Shown piece after piece: positions 42,772 through 52,104 of a stretch of 64,000 nt of DNA (the first letter of the stretch is position 1; the number at the start of each line of letters is the position of its first letter). A program made the translations under genes and the position numbers. Source of the DNA: an uncultured Agathobaculum sp. (GTDB taxonomy: Bacteria > Bacillota > Clostridia > Oscillospirales > Butyricicoccaceae); assembly GCF_944384765.1 (NCBI RefSeq), contig NZ_CALWUM010000001.1, forward strand, positions 232,098 to 296,097, given 5' to 3'. The notes under the pieces were generated by a model. The model ran no database searches, was not told the origin of the DNA, and saw only the letters and a program-made list of their open reading frames with translations.

Positions 42772-42931
42772 GGCAACACCGCATAATTTGGCATAAGCGA
42801 TTTGCGAGAATATTTTGCGTCCGGATGCGGCGCGTTTTTGCGGCAATACTTGATGTATTGCAAGAAAACGCAACAAAGTCCGGGCACAAAATTTCCGCAA
42901 AGCGCCGCAGGCACAATTGTGCGGTGTTGCC
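42772..42931. repeat. 160-bp imperfect fold-back (long inverted repeat)
   Basis: Two arms of about 78 bases (42772-42849 and 42855-42931) are reverse complements at roughly 70-75% of positions, with a 5-base loop at 42850-42854. The outer 12 bases (GGCAACACCGCA) and the inner GCAATAC/GTATTGC match perfectly. It fills the gap between the perR promoter and the hemolysin III stop codon. It could be a MITE-like fold-back or an RNA hairpin; no target-site duplication is evident. Confidence 0.8.
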
Positions 42932-42943
42932 TTGCATTTTTCC

Positions 42944-43597
42944 TCACAGGACATACCAAAACACCATCAGATAGTGGCACAGACTGCCCGCGATGACGAA
43001 CAGGTGAAACAGCTCATGAAAGCCGAGCACTTTACCCAGATTGGGCCGCTTGGCAATATAGATGATGCCGCCCGCCGTGTAGGCCAGACCACCCGCGGCC
43101 AGCAGCGCGATCGCCGGCGCGGGCATGGACAGCACCACCCCGAAGTCAAACGCGACCGCCCAGCCGAGCGCCAGATACAGCGCGGTGCCGATCAGCCGCG
43201 GCGCGTCGATCCAGAGCAGCTTGACCGCGATGCCGGTCAGCGCAACCAGCCAGATCGCACCGAGGAACACATAGCTGCGCGGCGCGGGCATAAAACGCAG
43301 CACCACCGGCGTATAGCTGCCCGCAATCAGCACATAAATCATGCTGTGGTCGAGCTTTTTCAGCCGCCGCAGCACAGCTTCACCCCGGCCGGAAAAGTGA
43401 TAGATGCTGCTGGCGGAATACAGCGCGATCAACGACAGACAAAACACCACGGCCGCTGCCGCCATCTGCCCGCTGACGGCATCGTCCAGCAGCAGGCGCA
43501 GCAGCATAGCAAACAGGCCCACGCCGCTGAGCACGGCGCCAACAAAGTGTGAATAACTGGAAAACGGCTCTCTGGCCCGCAGGAATGCACGCGGCAT
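42944..43597 (-). CDS. Hemolysin III / PAQR family membrane protein
   Basis: 217 codons with seven hydrophobic segments. Family motifs: SHFVGAVLSGVGL near residue 16, SASSIYHFSG near 62 with the metal His, LKKLDHSMIYVLIAGSYTPV near 79-98 and GFHELFHLFVIAGSLCHYLMV near the C-terminus with the remaining His. PAQR relatives are zinc-dependent hydrolases; true hemolysis is doubtful. TGGAGG precedes the ATG. The upstream region is AT-rich with two GTTCTATAT repeats (43613, 43642). Confidence 0.92.
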   Translation of the reverse strand: MPRAFLRAREPFSSYSHFVGAVLSGVGLFAMLLRLLLDDAVSGQMAAAAVVFCLSLIALYSASSIYHFSGRGEAVLRRLKKLDHSMIYVLIAGSYTPVVLRFMPAPRSYVFLGAIWLVALTGIAVKLLWIDAPRLIGTALYLALGWAVAFDFGVVLSMPAPAIALLAAGGLAYTAGGIIYIAKRPNLGKVLGFHELFHLFVIAGSLCHYLMVFWYVL

Positions 43598-43763
43598 ATC
43601 GATTCCTCCATTGTTCTATATAGTTTTAATAACTACTTATAGTTCTATATGATACTATATATTTTCCAAAATGCAAGCCCCTGTTTGTAAACTTATTGTA
43701 TCCGCAAATGCGGATTTTACACCCGTTCGCCGCACAGGCCGCAGCCAGCTCAGCGCTTGCGCC

Positions 43764-43792
43764 TTGCGCAGGGTACGTCAATAGAGTATAAT
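43764..43792 (+). promoter_or_regulatory. Promoter of the DUF1836-YbaK-nitrilase-thiE cluster
   Basis: TTGCGC, a 17-base spacer and TATAAT, 25 bases before the DUF1836 start codon. Confidence 0.7.
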
Positions 43793-43816
43793 GGGTAAGA
43801 AACGAGGTGACCCGAT

Positions 43817-44347
43817 ATGTACTCGCTTGACGAGGCGATCGACGCGGTCTTTTCCGACCGCGATATCCAGCCGTCCGACGTGCCGCAGCTCGATCTGTAT
43901 ATGGATCAGATCCTGTCGCTGTTTGAGCAGTGCCTCGGCGGCAGCAAGCGCGACCCGTCGGACAAGCTGCTGACCAAAACCATGGTCAACAACTATGTCA
44001 AGGAAGGGCTGATCACCCCGGTGCGCGGCAAGAAATACACGCGGCAGCAGATCATGCAGCTCATCTGCGTCTACCACCTCAAGCAGACCCTGCGCCTTGG
44101 CGACATCAAAGCGCTGACTGGGCGGGACGACGTGGACTTTGAAGCCTGCTATACCCGCCTGCTGGCGGACAAGGCGCGCATGCGCGATGCCATCCCCCCG
44201 CTGCTGCGCGGACAGCTGCCCGCGGATGCGGACGATCCCAATGCGCGGCTCGCCCTGTGCCTTGCGCTCAGCGAGATCGCCTGCTATATGCGCCGGCTGT
44301 GCGAAAGCCTGATCGACGCCATCCCAGAACAAACCGGAGGAAAGTAA
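43817..44347 (+). CDS. DUF1836 domain-containing protein
   Basis: 176 codons. DUF1836 proteins are predicted MerR-like DNA-binding proteins of Firmicutes: LLTKTMVNNYVKEGLITPVRGKKYTRQQIMQLICVYHLKQTLRLGDIKAL at about 52-101 is the helix-turn-helix and its linker. The target is unknown. GAGGTGA lies 6 bases before the ATG. It is first of a run of four co-directional genes, only 2 bases from the next start. Confidence 0.88.
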   Translation: MYSLDEAIDAVFSDRDIQPSDVPQLDLYMDQILSLFEQCLGGSKRDPSDKLLTKTMVNNYVKEGLITPVRGKKYTRQQIMQLICVYHLKQTLRLGDIKALTGRDDVDFEACYTRLLADKARMRDAIPPLLRGQLPADADDPNARLALCLALSEIACYMRRLCESLIDAIPEQTGGK

Positions 44348-44349
44348 CC

Positions 44350-44823
44350 ATGTCCATTGAAAAAGCAAAAGCCTGGCTGGACCGGTTCGGCGCTGCCGGC
44401 CGCGTGCGCGAGTTCGATGTGTCCTCGGCGACCGTCGATCTGGCGGCGCAGGCAGTCGGCTGCGAACCCGCCCGCATTGCCAAAACCCTGTCCTTCCGCA
44501 CAAACGACGGCGTGATCCTGATCGTCGCCGCAGGCGACGCCAAGATCGACAACCCCAAGTACAAGGCGCGCTTTGGCTGCAAGGCCAAGATGCTCGCCTA
44601 TGAGGAGGTCGAGCCCGCAATCGGCCACGCGGTCGGCGGCGTGTGCCCGTTCGGCATCAATGAAGGCGTGACCGTCTATCTGGACGAGTCCCTGCACCGG
44701 TTTGAAACCGTGTTCCCCGCCTGCGGCTCGTCCAACTCGGCCATTGAGCTGACCATCCCCGAGCTGGAGCAGTTCTCGAACTACAAAGCGTGGGTGGACG
44801 TGTGCAAAGGCTGGCGGGAATGA
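44350..44823 (+). CDS. YbaK/prolyl-tRNA deacylase-associated domain protein
   Basis: 157 codons. A free-standing aminoacyl-tRNA editing domain. RIAKTLSFRTNDGVILIVAAGDAKIDNPKYKARFG carries the conserved Lys region, and GHAVGGVCPFGINEGVTVYLDESL matches the GGVCPFG loop typical of the YeaK/ProX-like branch, unlike the GGCSP form at 40242. It likely clears a mischarged tRNA. Its stop overlaps the next start (ATGA). Confidence 0.9.
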   Translation: MSIEKAKAWLDRFGAAGRVREFDVSSATVDLAAQAVGCEPARIAKTLSFRTNDGVILIVAAGDAKIDNPKYKARFGCKAKMLAYEEVEPAIGHAVGGVCPFGINEGVTVYLDESLHRFETVFPACGSSNSAIELTIPELEQFSNYKAWVDVCKGWRE

Positions 44824-45536
44824 AACTCGCACTGGCGCAGTTCGGCGCGGGAACGGACAAGCAGGCCAACCTCGGCCGGATCGCGCAGTTTGCCGCGCAG
44901 GCCGCCCAGGCGGGCGCCTGCATGCTGTTCCTGCCCGAATACAGTATGTACTACACACGCGCGGACCGACGCGCTCGTATCCCGCAGGCCGCCGAGCCGC
45001 TGGACGGCCCGTTCACTGCCGCGCTGGGGGAAATTGCCCGGCAGAACGGCCTGTGGCTTGCCGCGGGGATGTATGAGCGCACGGACAGCCTGCCGTACAA
45101 CACCATCGTTCTGGTGGACGACACCGGCGCGCAGCGCGGCTTGCACCGTAAAAACAAGCTGTACGACGCGTTCGGCTACCGCGAATCCGACGAGTGCCGC
45201 GCGGGCGGCGCGCCCTTTGCCCCGCTCGATACCCCAGCCGGCCGGCTGGGCATCATCACCTGCTTTGAGCTGCGTTTTCCCGCGCTGGCCGCGGCACAGC
45301 GGGCGGCGGGGGCGGATATCCTGTATGTCCCCGCGGGCTGGGCGGCGGGCGAGAACAAGCTGCTGCACTGGCACACCCTGCTGTGCGCCCGCGCGATCGA
45401 AAACCACATGACCGTGCTCGGCGTAGATCAATATGCGCCGGGCTGCTTCATTGGCCACAGCGCGGCCTTTGCGCCGGACGGCACCGCGCGCGGCGCGCTG
45501 GACGAGGGCGACGGTCTGCTTACCATCACGATTTGA
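44820..45536 (+). CDS. Carbon-nitrogen hydrolase (nitrilase superfamily)
   Basis: 238 codons. The Glu-Lys-Cys triad is visible: Glu40 in MLFLPEYS, Lys111 in LHRKNKLYDAFG and Cys148 in LGIITCFELRFP. The family hydrolyses amides or nitriles; relatives of this size act as omega-amidases or deaminated-glutathione amidases, but the substrate here is unknown. Translation is coupled to the YbaK gene by a 4-bp overlap. Confidence 0.9.
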   Translation: MKLALAQFGAGTDKQANLGRIAQFAAQAAQAGACMLFLPEYSMYYTRADRRARIPQAAEPLDGPFTAALGEIARQNGLWLAAGMYERTDSLPYNTIVLVDDTGAQRGLHRKNKLYDAFGYRESDECRAGGAPFAPLDTPAGRLGIITCFELRFPALAAAQRAAGADILYVPAGWAAGENKLLHWHTLLCARAIENHMTVLGVDQYAPGCFIGHSAAFAPDGTARGALDEGDGLLTITI

Positions 45537-45549
45537 AAGAGGAATCCTT

Positions 45550-46179
45550 ATGCAATTCGATCCCACCCTTTATGTCATCACAGACAGTACCTACCACACG
45601 GACGAGACCCTGCTGCACGCGGTCGACCAGGCGTGCGCGGGCGGCGCAACGCTCATCCAGCTGCGCGAAAAGGACAGCGGCGGCCGTGCGTATCTTGCGC
45701 TGGCGCAGCGCGTCAAGGCAGTGACCGACCGGTACAACGTGCCGCTCATCATCGACGACCGCGTGGACGTCGCGCTTGCGTGCGACGCCGCGGGCGTGCA
45801 CGTCGGCGCAAGCGACCTGCCGGTCGCGGTGTGCCGCCGCCTGCTCGGCCCGGACAAGATCGTCGGTGCGACGGCCAAATCGGTCGAGGCTGCCAAGGCC
45901 GCTTACGAGGACGGCGCGGACTACCTCGGCACGGGCGCGATCTTCCCGACCACCACCCATGTCACCACCAAGATCACGCCGGTTGAAACATTAAACGAGA
46001 TCTGCCGCACGGTGCCCATCCCGGTCGTCGCCATCGGCGGCCTGAATGCGGACAACATGGACGTGCTGGCGGGCAGCCCGATCGCGGGCGTGGCCGTGGT
46101 CTCCGCCGTGATGAAGGCGGACGATCCCCGCGCCGCTGCGGCGCACATCCGGGAAAAGGTTCTTGCGATGCGCGAATAA
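45550..46179 (+). CDS. thiE: Thiamine-phosphate synthase
   Basis: 209 codons. Joins HMP-PP and THZ-P to make thiamine phosphate. Motifs: LYVITDSTYHTDETLLHAVDQACAGGATLIQLREKD at 7-42, PLIIDDRVDVALACDAAGVHVGASDLP near 66-92, GATAKSVEAAKAAYEDGADYLGTGAIFPTTTH near 106-137 and VAIGGLNADN near 161. No TPP riboswitch or other thi gene is next to it, which is unusual for a biosynthetic gene. GAAAGAGGA precedes the ATG. Confidence 0.95.
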   Translation: MQFDPTLYVITDSTYHTDETLLHAVDQACAGGATLIQLREKDSGGRAYLALAQRVKAVTDRYNVPLIIDDRVDVALACDAAGVHVGASDLPVAVCRRLLGPDKIVGATAKSVEAAKAAYEDGADYLGTGAIFPTTTHVTTKITPVETLNEICRTVPIPVVAIGGLNADNMDVLAGSPIAGVAVVSAVMKADDPRAAAAHIREKVLAMRE

Positions 46180-46194
46180 AACCATGAATCATGC

Positions 46195-46231
46195 AAAAAG
46201 ATCCCCGGTGCGGATGCACCGGGGATCTTTT
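46195..46231. terminator. Bidirectional terminator
   Basis: Stem AAAAGATCCCCGGTGC / GCACCGGGGATCTTTT between thiE and the convergent GerMN gene. Confidence 0.92.
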
Positions 46232-46243
46232 ATGTCCTTTTGC

Positions 46244-46828
46244 TCAGTTGGTTGCCTGCAGCGGGTAGTCGTAGACCTCGTGCCCGCTCTCGAGCGGCGC
46301 ACCGTCCACCGTGATGATCACGCTGTCCACCCCGCGCGCCTGCACAAAGGTGTTGACGAGCGCGTAGATCAGCATATTCTCGCCCGTTGTGCCGGACGAG
46401 CGGACCGCGTTGCCGTATACCATGTTCATATCCAGCCTGAGCACGCCGTTCTCGGTCGAGGAGGACTGCACCTCCACGCCCGCGGGCAGCGAACCTGCCG
46501 CAATCAGCGCGTCGACCAGCGCCTGGTCCGAGTCGTCCGCTGCATCCGTGCCGACCGGGGTCAGGGTTTCGCCCTGCTCATCCGGCACATAGACGACAAC
46601 CGACTCCCCGCCCGACGGATTGGCCTGCTCGGGCTGCACGGACTCCCCGCCTTCCGGCTCGTCCGGCTGCTCCTCCTGCGTCTGCCCGGTCTGGGCGCTG
46701 CCTTCGACGGTTTCGGACGGTGTGTTTTCCGTCTCATTCCTGCCGGACATATAGCCGTAGATGCAGGCGCCGACGATTACGGCAAGGATCACAATGATCG
46801 CAATGATGATGCCTGTGCGTTTTTTCAT
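46244..46828 (-). CDS. GerMN domain membrane-anchored protein
   Basis: 194 codons. One N-terminal membrane helix (about residues 6-27), an acidic Glu/Gln/Pro-rich linker (30-75) and a GerMN domain (about 75-190) with SSVVVYVPDEQGETLTPV-like start and LIYALVNTFVQARGVDSVIITVDGAPL. GerMN proteins take part in spore formation and germination. Only one GerMN copy is present, against two in GerM of Bacillus. The message faces a shared terminator with thiE. Confidence 0.85.
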   Translation of the reverse strand: MKKRTGIIIAIIVILAVIVGACIYGYMSGRNETENTPSETVEGSAQTGQTQEEQPDEPEGGESVQPEQANPSGGESVVVYVPDEQGETLTPVGTDAADDSDQALVDALIAAGSLPAGVEVQSSSTENGVLRLDMNMVYGNAVRSSGTTGENMLIYALVNTFVQARGVDSVIITVDGAPLESGHEVYDYPLQATN

Positions 46829-46995
46829 GTAGAACGCCTCCTATCCTTCCTGTCTGTTCTTAGGGTATGGTTATTATATCATATCGGACAAAGGACACAC
46901 AAGCTTTGTTCCCATCTTGACATCATTGCCGCGGCAAGGTAAGATGGATTTGACCACAATCCATTCCGACAGTAAACAGTAAAAGGAGGACTCCC

Positions 46996-47673
46996 ATGAA
47001 ATACGAAATCAAAGGCGGTGCATTTCCGGTCGTGGTCTGCGAGCTGACGGACGGCGAGCGGATGATCACAGAAAAGGGCTCGATGGTCTGGATGACCCCC
47101 AATATGCAGATGGAGACCACGGGCGGCGGCATCGGCAAGATGTTTTCCAAGGCGTTTTCCGGCGAGAGTATGTTCCAGAACATCTACACCGCGCGCGGGG
47201 CGGGCATGATCACCTTCGGCTCGAGCTTTCCGGGCAAGATCCTGCCGGTTCAGATTGCACCCGGCCGCGAGGTCATTGTGCAGAAAAACGCATTCCTCGC
47301 ATCCGAGGACAGTGTGGAATTATCTATCCACTTCAACAAAAAGCTGGGCGCGGGCTTTTTCGGCGGCGAGGGCTTTATCATGCAGCGTCTGTCCGGCAGC
47401 GGCATGGCCTTTGTCGAGATCGACGGCGAACTGGTCGAATACGACCTCGCCCCCGGCCAGCAGATGGTGATCGACACGGGCAATGTCGCGGGCTTTGAGC
47501 CGACTGTCTCGATCGAGATCCAGCAGGTGCCCGGTCTCAAGAACAAGTTCCTCGGCGGCGAGGGCCTGTTCAACACGATCCTGACCGGCCCGGGCAAGAT
47601 CTGGCTGCAAACCATGCCGATCTCCAACGTGGCCATGGCCATCCGGCCGTTCATCCCGACCGGCAACGCCTGA
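46996..47673 (+). CDS. AIM24 family protein (TIGR00266)
   Basis: 225 codons. Soluble beta-rich protein: GGAFPVVVCELTDGERMITEKGSMVWM at the start, SGESMFQNIYTARGAGMITFGSSFPGKILPV near 55-85 and FLGGEGLFNTILTGPGKIWLQTMPIS near the end are typical of the TIGR00266/AIM24 family. The molecular role is not established. AAAAGGAGG precedes the ATG. It is a single-gene unit closed by a terminator. Confidence 0.92.
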   Translation: MKYEIKGGAFPVVVCELTDGERMITEKGSMVWMTPNMQMETTGGGIGKMFSKAFSGESMFQNIYTARGAGMITFGSSFPGKILPVQIAPGREVIVQKNAFLASEDSVELSIHFNKKLGAGFFGGEGFIMQRLSGSGMAFVEIDGELVEYDLAPGQQMVIDTGNVAGFEPTVSIEIQQVPGLKNKFLGGEGLFNTILTGPGKIWLQTMPISNVAMAIRPFIPTGNA

Positions 47674-47691
47674 CAGCACAGCAAAAACAGG

Positions 47692-47722
47692 AAAGCGGAG
47701 GAAAATCATCCTCCGCTTTTTG
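47692..47722. terminator. Bidirectional terminator after the AIM24 gene and trpA
   Basis: AAAGCGGAGGA / TCCTCCGCTTT stem with T-run, shared by the convergent AIM24 gene and the trp operon. Confidence 0.88.
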
Positions 47723-47727
47723 TGTCC

Positions 47728-48507
47728 TTATTCCGCCGCATGCACTGCCAGCGCCATCTCACGCACATACTGCGCGACGCACGGCACACAGTCCGCACCA
47801 TACTGGGCGCACAGCTTCACAATCGCCGAGCCAACGATTGCGCCGTCCGACCGTGACGCCATGTCCGCCGCCTGTGCCGGGGTGGAAATGCCAAAGCCGA
47901 CCGCGCATGGGATATCACGCTCCTGCTTGACCAGCTGCACCATCGCGCCAATATCGGTGGTGATGCTCGAGCGCACGCCGGTCACGCCGAGCGAGGACAC
48001 GCAGTAGACAAAACCTGCCGCCTCCCGTGCAATCATGCGAATGCGCTCGTGCGAGGTGGGCGCGATGAGGGAGATCAAATCCATGCCGTACTGCCGGCAC
48101 AGCGGATCGAATTCCGCTTTTTCTTCATAGGGCACGTCGGGCAAAATGAGCCCATCCATGCCGATTTCAGCCGCTGTGCGGATAAATCGCTCGGAACCGT
48201 AGGAAAACACCACGTTTGCGTATGTCATGAACACCATCGGAATCTCGGTTTTGCGCCGGATACGGCGCACCATATCAAAAATGTTATCCGTTGTCACACC
48301 GCCTGCCAGCGCGCGCACATTGGCCGCCTGGATCACCGGGCCTTCGGCCGTCGGATCGGAAAACGGGATACCCAGTTCGATCAGGTCTGCACCCGCCTCC
48401 GCCATTGCATACACTGCCTGCTCGGTCACCGCAAGCGACGGATCACCGCAGGTGATAAACGGGATAAACGCCTTGCCGCGGGCAAATGCCTGCTGTACCT
48501 TACTCAT
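47728..48507 (-). CDS. trpA: Tryptophan synthase alpha chain
   Basis: 259 codons. Cleaves indole-3-glycerol phosphate. The catalytic Glu is in [23 protein letters not shown] near residues 45-65 and Asp in [10 protein letters not shown] near 128; the phosphate site is GVRSS and GFGIST. Start ATG 48507 with GGGGAGG upstream. It overlaps the end of trpB by 8 bp and is the last gene of the operon. Confidence 0.97.
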   Translation of the reverse strand: MSKVQQAFARGKAFIPFITCGDPSLAVTEQAVYAMAEAGADLIELGIPFSDPTAEGPVIQAANVRALAGGVTTDNIFDMVRRIRRKTEIPMVFMTYANVVFSYGSERFIRTAAEIGMDGLILPDVPYEEKAEFDPLCRQYGMDLISLIAPTSHERIRMIAREAAGFVYCVSSLGVTGVRSSITTDIGAMVQLVKQERDIPCAVGFGISTPAQAADMASRSDGAIVGSAIVKLCAQYGADCVPCVAQYVREMALAVHAAE

Positions 48508-49684
48508 GGATATCCTCCCCTCTGTAGCGCGCAATCGCCGCACAGTCCTTGTCGCCGCGGCCGGAAATGTTGATGACGATGATCCGGTCCTTTTCCATCT
48601 GCGGGGCGATCTTCATCGCATGCGCGACCGCGTGCGCAGATTCGATCGCCGGGATGATACCCTCGGTGCGGGAAAGGTACTCAAATGCCTCCACCGCCTC
48701 GTCATCCGTCACAGCAACGTATTCTGCGCGGCCGATGTCGTGCAGATAGGCGTGCTCCGGGCCGATGCCCGGATAGTCCAGTCCGGCTGAGATCGAGTAC
48801 ACGGGTGCAATCTGGCCGTACTCGTCCTGGCAGAAATAGCTCTTCATGCCGTGAAAAATACCCAGCCGCCCGGTGGCGATGGTCGCAGCGGTCTCCGCGG
48901 TGTCCACGCCGCGGCCCGCGGCCTCGCAGCCGATCAGACGCACGCTTTGATCGCCGATGAAGTGATAAAATGCGCCGATGGCGTTCGACCCGCCGCCGAC
49001 ACAAGCGAGCACCACATCCGGCAGACAGCCCTCTTTTTCCATCAGCTGCGCTTTGATCTCCTTGGAAATCACCGCCTGAAAGTCGCGTACGATGGTCGGG
49101 AACGGATGCGGCCCCATGCATGAGCCGAGGACGTAATGCGTGTCCGCAATCCGGCTGGTCCATTCTCGCATGGTTTCGCTGACCGCATCCTTGAGCGTGC
49201 CCGTGCCGCTGTCCACGGGATGCACTCTGGCGCCCAGCAGCCGCATGCGGTAGACGTTAAGCGCCTGCCGCTCGGTATCCTCGCGGCCCATGAACACCTC
49301 ACACTCCATACCCATCAGTGCGGCAACCGTTGCAGTCGCTACGCCGTGCTGCCCCGCACCGGTTTCCGCGATCACGCGGGTCTTACCCATCTTTTTCGCC
49401 AGCAGCACCTGTCCCAACACGTTGTTGATCTTATGTGCACCGGTGTGGTTGAGATCCTCCCGTTTGAGATAGATTTTCGCACCGCCGAGATCGCGCGTCA
49501 TATGATCCGCGTAATACAGGCGGCTCGGCCGGCCTGCGTAGTTGTTCAGCAGGCCGGTCAGCTCAGCCTGGAAGTCCGGATCATCCTTATAATGCTGATA
49601 TGCCTCTTCCAGCTCTATCACCGCATTCATCAGCGTTTCCGGCATATACTGCCCGCCGTGGATGCCAAATCGCCCTCTGCTCAT
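48500..49684 (-). CDS. trpB: Tryptophan synthase beta chain
   Basis: 394 codons. PLP enzyme that joins indole and serine. The PLP Lys is in [13 protein letters not shown] near residue 85; the PLP phosphate loop GGGSNAIG near 231-238 and the C-terminal ISGRGDKD are typical of TrpB1. GGGAGG precedes the ATG, which overlaps the trpF stop by 4 bp. Confidence 0.98.
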   Translation of the reverse strand: MSRGRFGIHGGQYMPETLMNAVIELEEAYQHYKDDPDFQAELTGLLNNYAGRPSRLYYADHMTRDLGGAKIYLKREDLNHTGAHKINNVLGQVLLAKKMGKTRVIAETGAGQHGVATATVAALMGMECEVFMGREDTERQALNVYRMRLLGARVHPVDSGTGTLKDAVSETMREWTSRIADTHYVLGSCMGPHPFPTIVRDFQAVISKEIKAQLMEKEGCLPDVVLACVGGGSNAIGAFYHFIGDQSVRLIGCEAAGRGVDTAETAATIATGRLGIFHGMKSYFCQDEYGQIAPVYSISAGLDYPGIGPEHAYLHDIGRAEYVAVTDDEAVEAFEYLSRTEGIIPAIESAHAVAHAMKIAPQMEKDRIIVINISGRGDKDCAAIARYRGEDIHE

Positions 49685-50292
49685 GGTTGTCCTCCCTTGA
49701 CCAGCGCCGCTATGCGGCGCATTTTTTCATCGTCCTTCACGCCATCTGTCTCAATCCCGCTCGACAGGTCAAGCGCATATGCCCCTGTGCGCATCGCATG
49801 GGGGATGTTCGTTTCATTTAAGCCTCCGGCAAGAAAAAACGGCTTTCCCATCCGGCCGATCAGCGACCAGTCAAACATTTCCCCGCTCCCACCGTATGTG
49901 TTTTTTACCAAACTATCCAATAGCAAAAAATCCACCGGATATCCATTAACGCGCTCTATATCATTTTGTTTCCCCACTCGCACAGCATAGATCACCGGCG
50001 CTGCGGTCAGCTGCCGCAGCTGCCGGATATAGGCCGCGCTCTCGCCGCCGTGCAGCTGGATCAGATCGATCACGCCGCGATTGGCAAGCGCTGCAATGTG
50101 TTCCGGTGCGTCATGCACAAACACGCCCACCGCCTGGATACCCGGCGCAAGCCCGGCTTTGAGATGGGCCGCCTGCCTGTCGGTCACGCGGCGGCGGCTC
50201 TCCGCAAACACAAAGCCGATATAGTCCGGCCGGGTCTCGTTTGCCGCGCAGATGTCCGCCTCCCGGGTCAGGCCGCAGAATTTGAGCTTCAT
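49681..50292 (-). CDS. trpF: Phosphoribosylanthranilate isomerase
   Basis: 203 codons. TIM barrel with the catalytic Cys in [11 protein letters not shown] (residue 6 region) and Asp in FLLLDS near 125; [11 protein letters not shown] and [18 protein letters not shown] near the C-terminus bind phosphate. Overlaps trpC and trpB by 4 bp each. Confidence 0.96.
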   Translation of the reverse strand: MKLKFCGLTREADICAANETRPDYIGFVFAESRRRVTDRQAAHLKAGLAPGIQAVGVFVHDAPEHIAALANRGVIDLIQLHGGESAAYIRQLRQLTAAPVIYAVRVGKQNDIERVNGYPVDFLLLDSLVKNTYGGSGEMFDWSLIGRMGKPFFLAGGLNETNIPHAMRTGAYALDLSSGIETDGVKDDEKMRRIAALVKGGQP

Positions 50293-51071
50293 TTTGCCGC
50301 CTCCCGCAGGGCCTGCAATGCGCTCTGCTTATCGGGCGAACGCATCAGATATTCGCCCACCAAAATCGCGTCCGCGCCGGCCTGCCGCAGTTTGGCTGCG
50401 TCTTCAGGGCAGGATACGCCGCTCTCCGCAACGAAGATCGTCCCCGCCGGCGCACCCGCGCGCAGCCGCGCCGCATTGCCCAGGTCAACTGAAAAGTCCT
50501 TCAAATTGCGATTGTTGACGCCGATCAGCCGCGCCCCTGCCGCAACCGCCGACTGCATTTCCGCCTCGTCATGCGTTTCAACCAGGGCGGACAGTCCGAG
50601 GCGGTCGCAGACCGCGAGCCAGTCCGCCAGCGTGCCGGTATCCAGCAGCGCACAGATCAGCAGCACTGCGTCCGCGCCCATCACCTTGGCCTGGTAGAGC
50701 TGGTACGCATCGACCGTGAAATCCTTGCGCAGCAGCGGCACATCGACCGTCAGCCGCACCGCGCGGAAAATTTCGTCCGAACCCAGAAACCACTTGGGTT
50801 CGGTCAGCACCGAAATGCAGTCCGCGCCTGCTTCCTCATACTGTCCCGCAATGCCAAAGTAGTCAAACTGCGGGTCGATTACGCCCTTGGAAGGACTTGC
50901 CTTTTTGATCTCGCAGATAAATGCAGTTGTTTTGCCGGCAAGCGCCTTTTCAAATCGGAAATCCCCGCGCAGCATGGCTTCCGCCTGCGCTTTGACGGCC
51001 TCCAACGGCACGCGCGCTTTCGCTGCTGCAACCCGTTCGCGTGCATGCGCGGCCAGTTCGTCCAGAATCAT
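50289..51071 (-). CDS. trpC: Indole-3-glycerol phosphate synthase
   Basis: 260 codons. Ring-closing decarboxylase, TIM barrel. FICEIKKASPSKGVI near residue 50 carries catalytic residues, DCISVLTEPKWFLGS near 83, LLRKDFTVDAYQLYQAKVMGADAVLLI near 108-134, IGVNNRNLKDF near 178 and FVAESGVSCPED near 205. Overlaps trpD by 4 bp. Confidence 0.97.
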   Translation of the reverse strand: MILDELAAHARERVAAAKARVPLEAVKAQAEAMLRGDFRFEKALAGKTTAFICEIKKASPSKGVIDPQFDYFGIAGQYEEAGADCISVLTEPKWFLGSDEIFRAVRLTVDVPLLRKDFTVDAYQLYQAKVMGADAVLLICALLDTGTLADWLAVCDRLGLSALVETHDEAEMQSAVAAGARLIGVNNRNLKDFSVDLGNAARLRAGAPAGTIFVAESGVSCPEDAAKLRQAGADAILVGEYLMRSPDKQSALQALREAAK

Positions 51072-52084
51072 GCGGATACCTCCTGCGTCGCTTTGATAAA
51101 CTGTTCCAGCTTGGCATACGCCGTGCCGCTGTCAATCAGCTCTGCGGCCTTTTGGATTCCATCCGCGAGCTGAATCCCGTCGATGCCGAGGTAAAGCGCA
51201 ATGCCCGCATTGAGCAGGATCTCGTCGCGCTTGGCGCCTTTTTCCCGCCCGGCGAGCACATCACGCGTAATCTGCGCATTTTCTGCGGGCGCGCCGCCGC
51301 GCAGGTCGTCCACCGTACAGCCCGGCAGGCCGAGATCGGCCGGGGTGAAGGAATAAGGCGTCAACGCACCGAAACGGATTTCGCACACCTTGTTTTCACC
51401 TAAGAGGCTGGCCTCGTCCATGCCCCCGCCGCAAACGACCATGCCGCGTGTCACGCCGAGATTGGACAGCACCTGCGCCATTGGCAGCACAAGCGATGCA
51501 TCATACACACCGAGCAGCTGCATAGTCGCGCGGGCCGGATTGGATAACGGGCCAAGCACATTGAACAGCGTACGCTCGCGCATGCCCTTGCGCACCGGTG
51601 CGACGTTCTTCATCGACTGATGGTAGCCCTGCGCGAACAGGAAACAGATGCCGGTATCTGCGAGTACTTTTTCGTTTTGTTCCGGGGTCAGGTCGAGCGC
51701 CGCGCCCAGCGCTTCCAGCACATCCGCCGCGCCCGATTTGGACGAGACCGAGCGGTTGCCGTGCTTGGCAATCGGCACGCCGCCCGCCGCCGCTACGAAC
51801 GCAGCGGTGGTCGAGATGTTGAACGAGCCGATCTCATCCCCGCCTGTGCCGACGATGTCCATTACCGCACCTTTTGGCTCAATATGCGTCCCCTTTTCTC
51901 GCATCACCTCGGCGCACGCCGTGATTTCCGTGATGGTTTCGCCCTTCATGCGCAGCGCGGTGAGCAGCGTTGCCATTTCGATGTCGGTCGCTGTGCCGTC
52001 CATCATTTCCTCCATGGTGGCGCGCGCTGTGTCATAGTCCAGATTCCTGCCATTGATGACCGTGTGAATTGCCTGCTGTATCAT
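51068..52084 (-). CDS. trpD: Anthranilate phosphoribosyltransferase
   Basis: 338 codons. Transfers phosphoribose to anthranilate. Motifs: VDIVGTGGDEIGSFNISTTAAFVAAAGGVPIAKHGNRSVSSKSGAADVLEALGA at about 79-133 (PRPP-binding GTGGD and KHGNR), VAPVRKGMRERTLFNVLGPLSNPA near 160-185. A GGAGG lies upstream, in the 20-base gap after trpG. Confidence 0.97.
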   Translation of the reverse strand: MIQQAIHTVINGRNLDYDTARATMEEMMDGTATDIEMATLLTALRMKGETITEITACAEVMREKGTHIEPKGAVMDIVGTGGDEIGSFNISTTAAFVAAAGGVPIAKHGNRSVSSKSGAADVLEALGAALDLTPEQNEKVLADTGICFLFAQGYHQSMKNVAPVRKGMRERTLFNVLGPLSNPARATMQLLGVYDASLVLPMAQVLSNLGVTRGMVVCGGGMDEASLLGENKVCEIRFGALTPYSFTPADLGLPGCTVDDLRGGAPAENAQITRDVLAGREKGAKRDEILLNAGIALYLGIDGIQLADGIQKAAELIDSGTAYAKLEQFIKATQEVSA

Positions 52085-52104
52085 TGTGGTGTACCTCCTG
52101 TTTT

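Noticed and set aside
42757..42996. Several overlapping 60-80 codon frames on both strands
   Set aside because: They mirror one another because the DNA is a long inverted repeat; none has a ribosome site.
45380..45549. TPP riboswitch ahead of thiE
   Set aside because: No thi-box (CTGAGA / ACYTGA) sequence is found between the nitrilase-family gene and thiE or inside the end of that gene.
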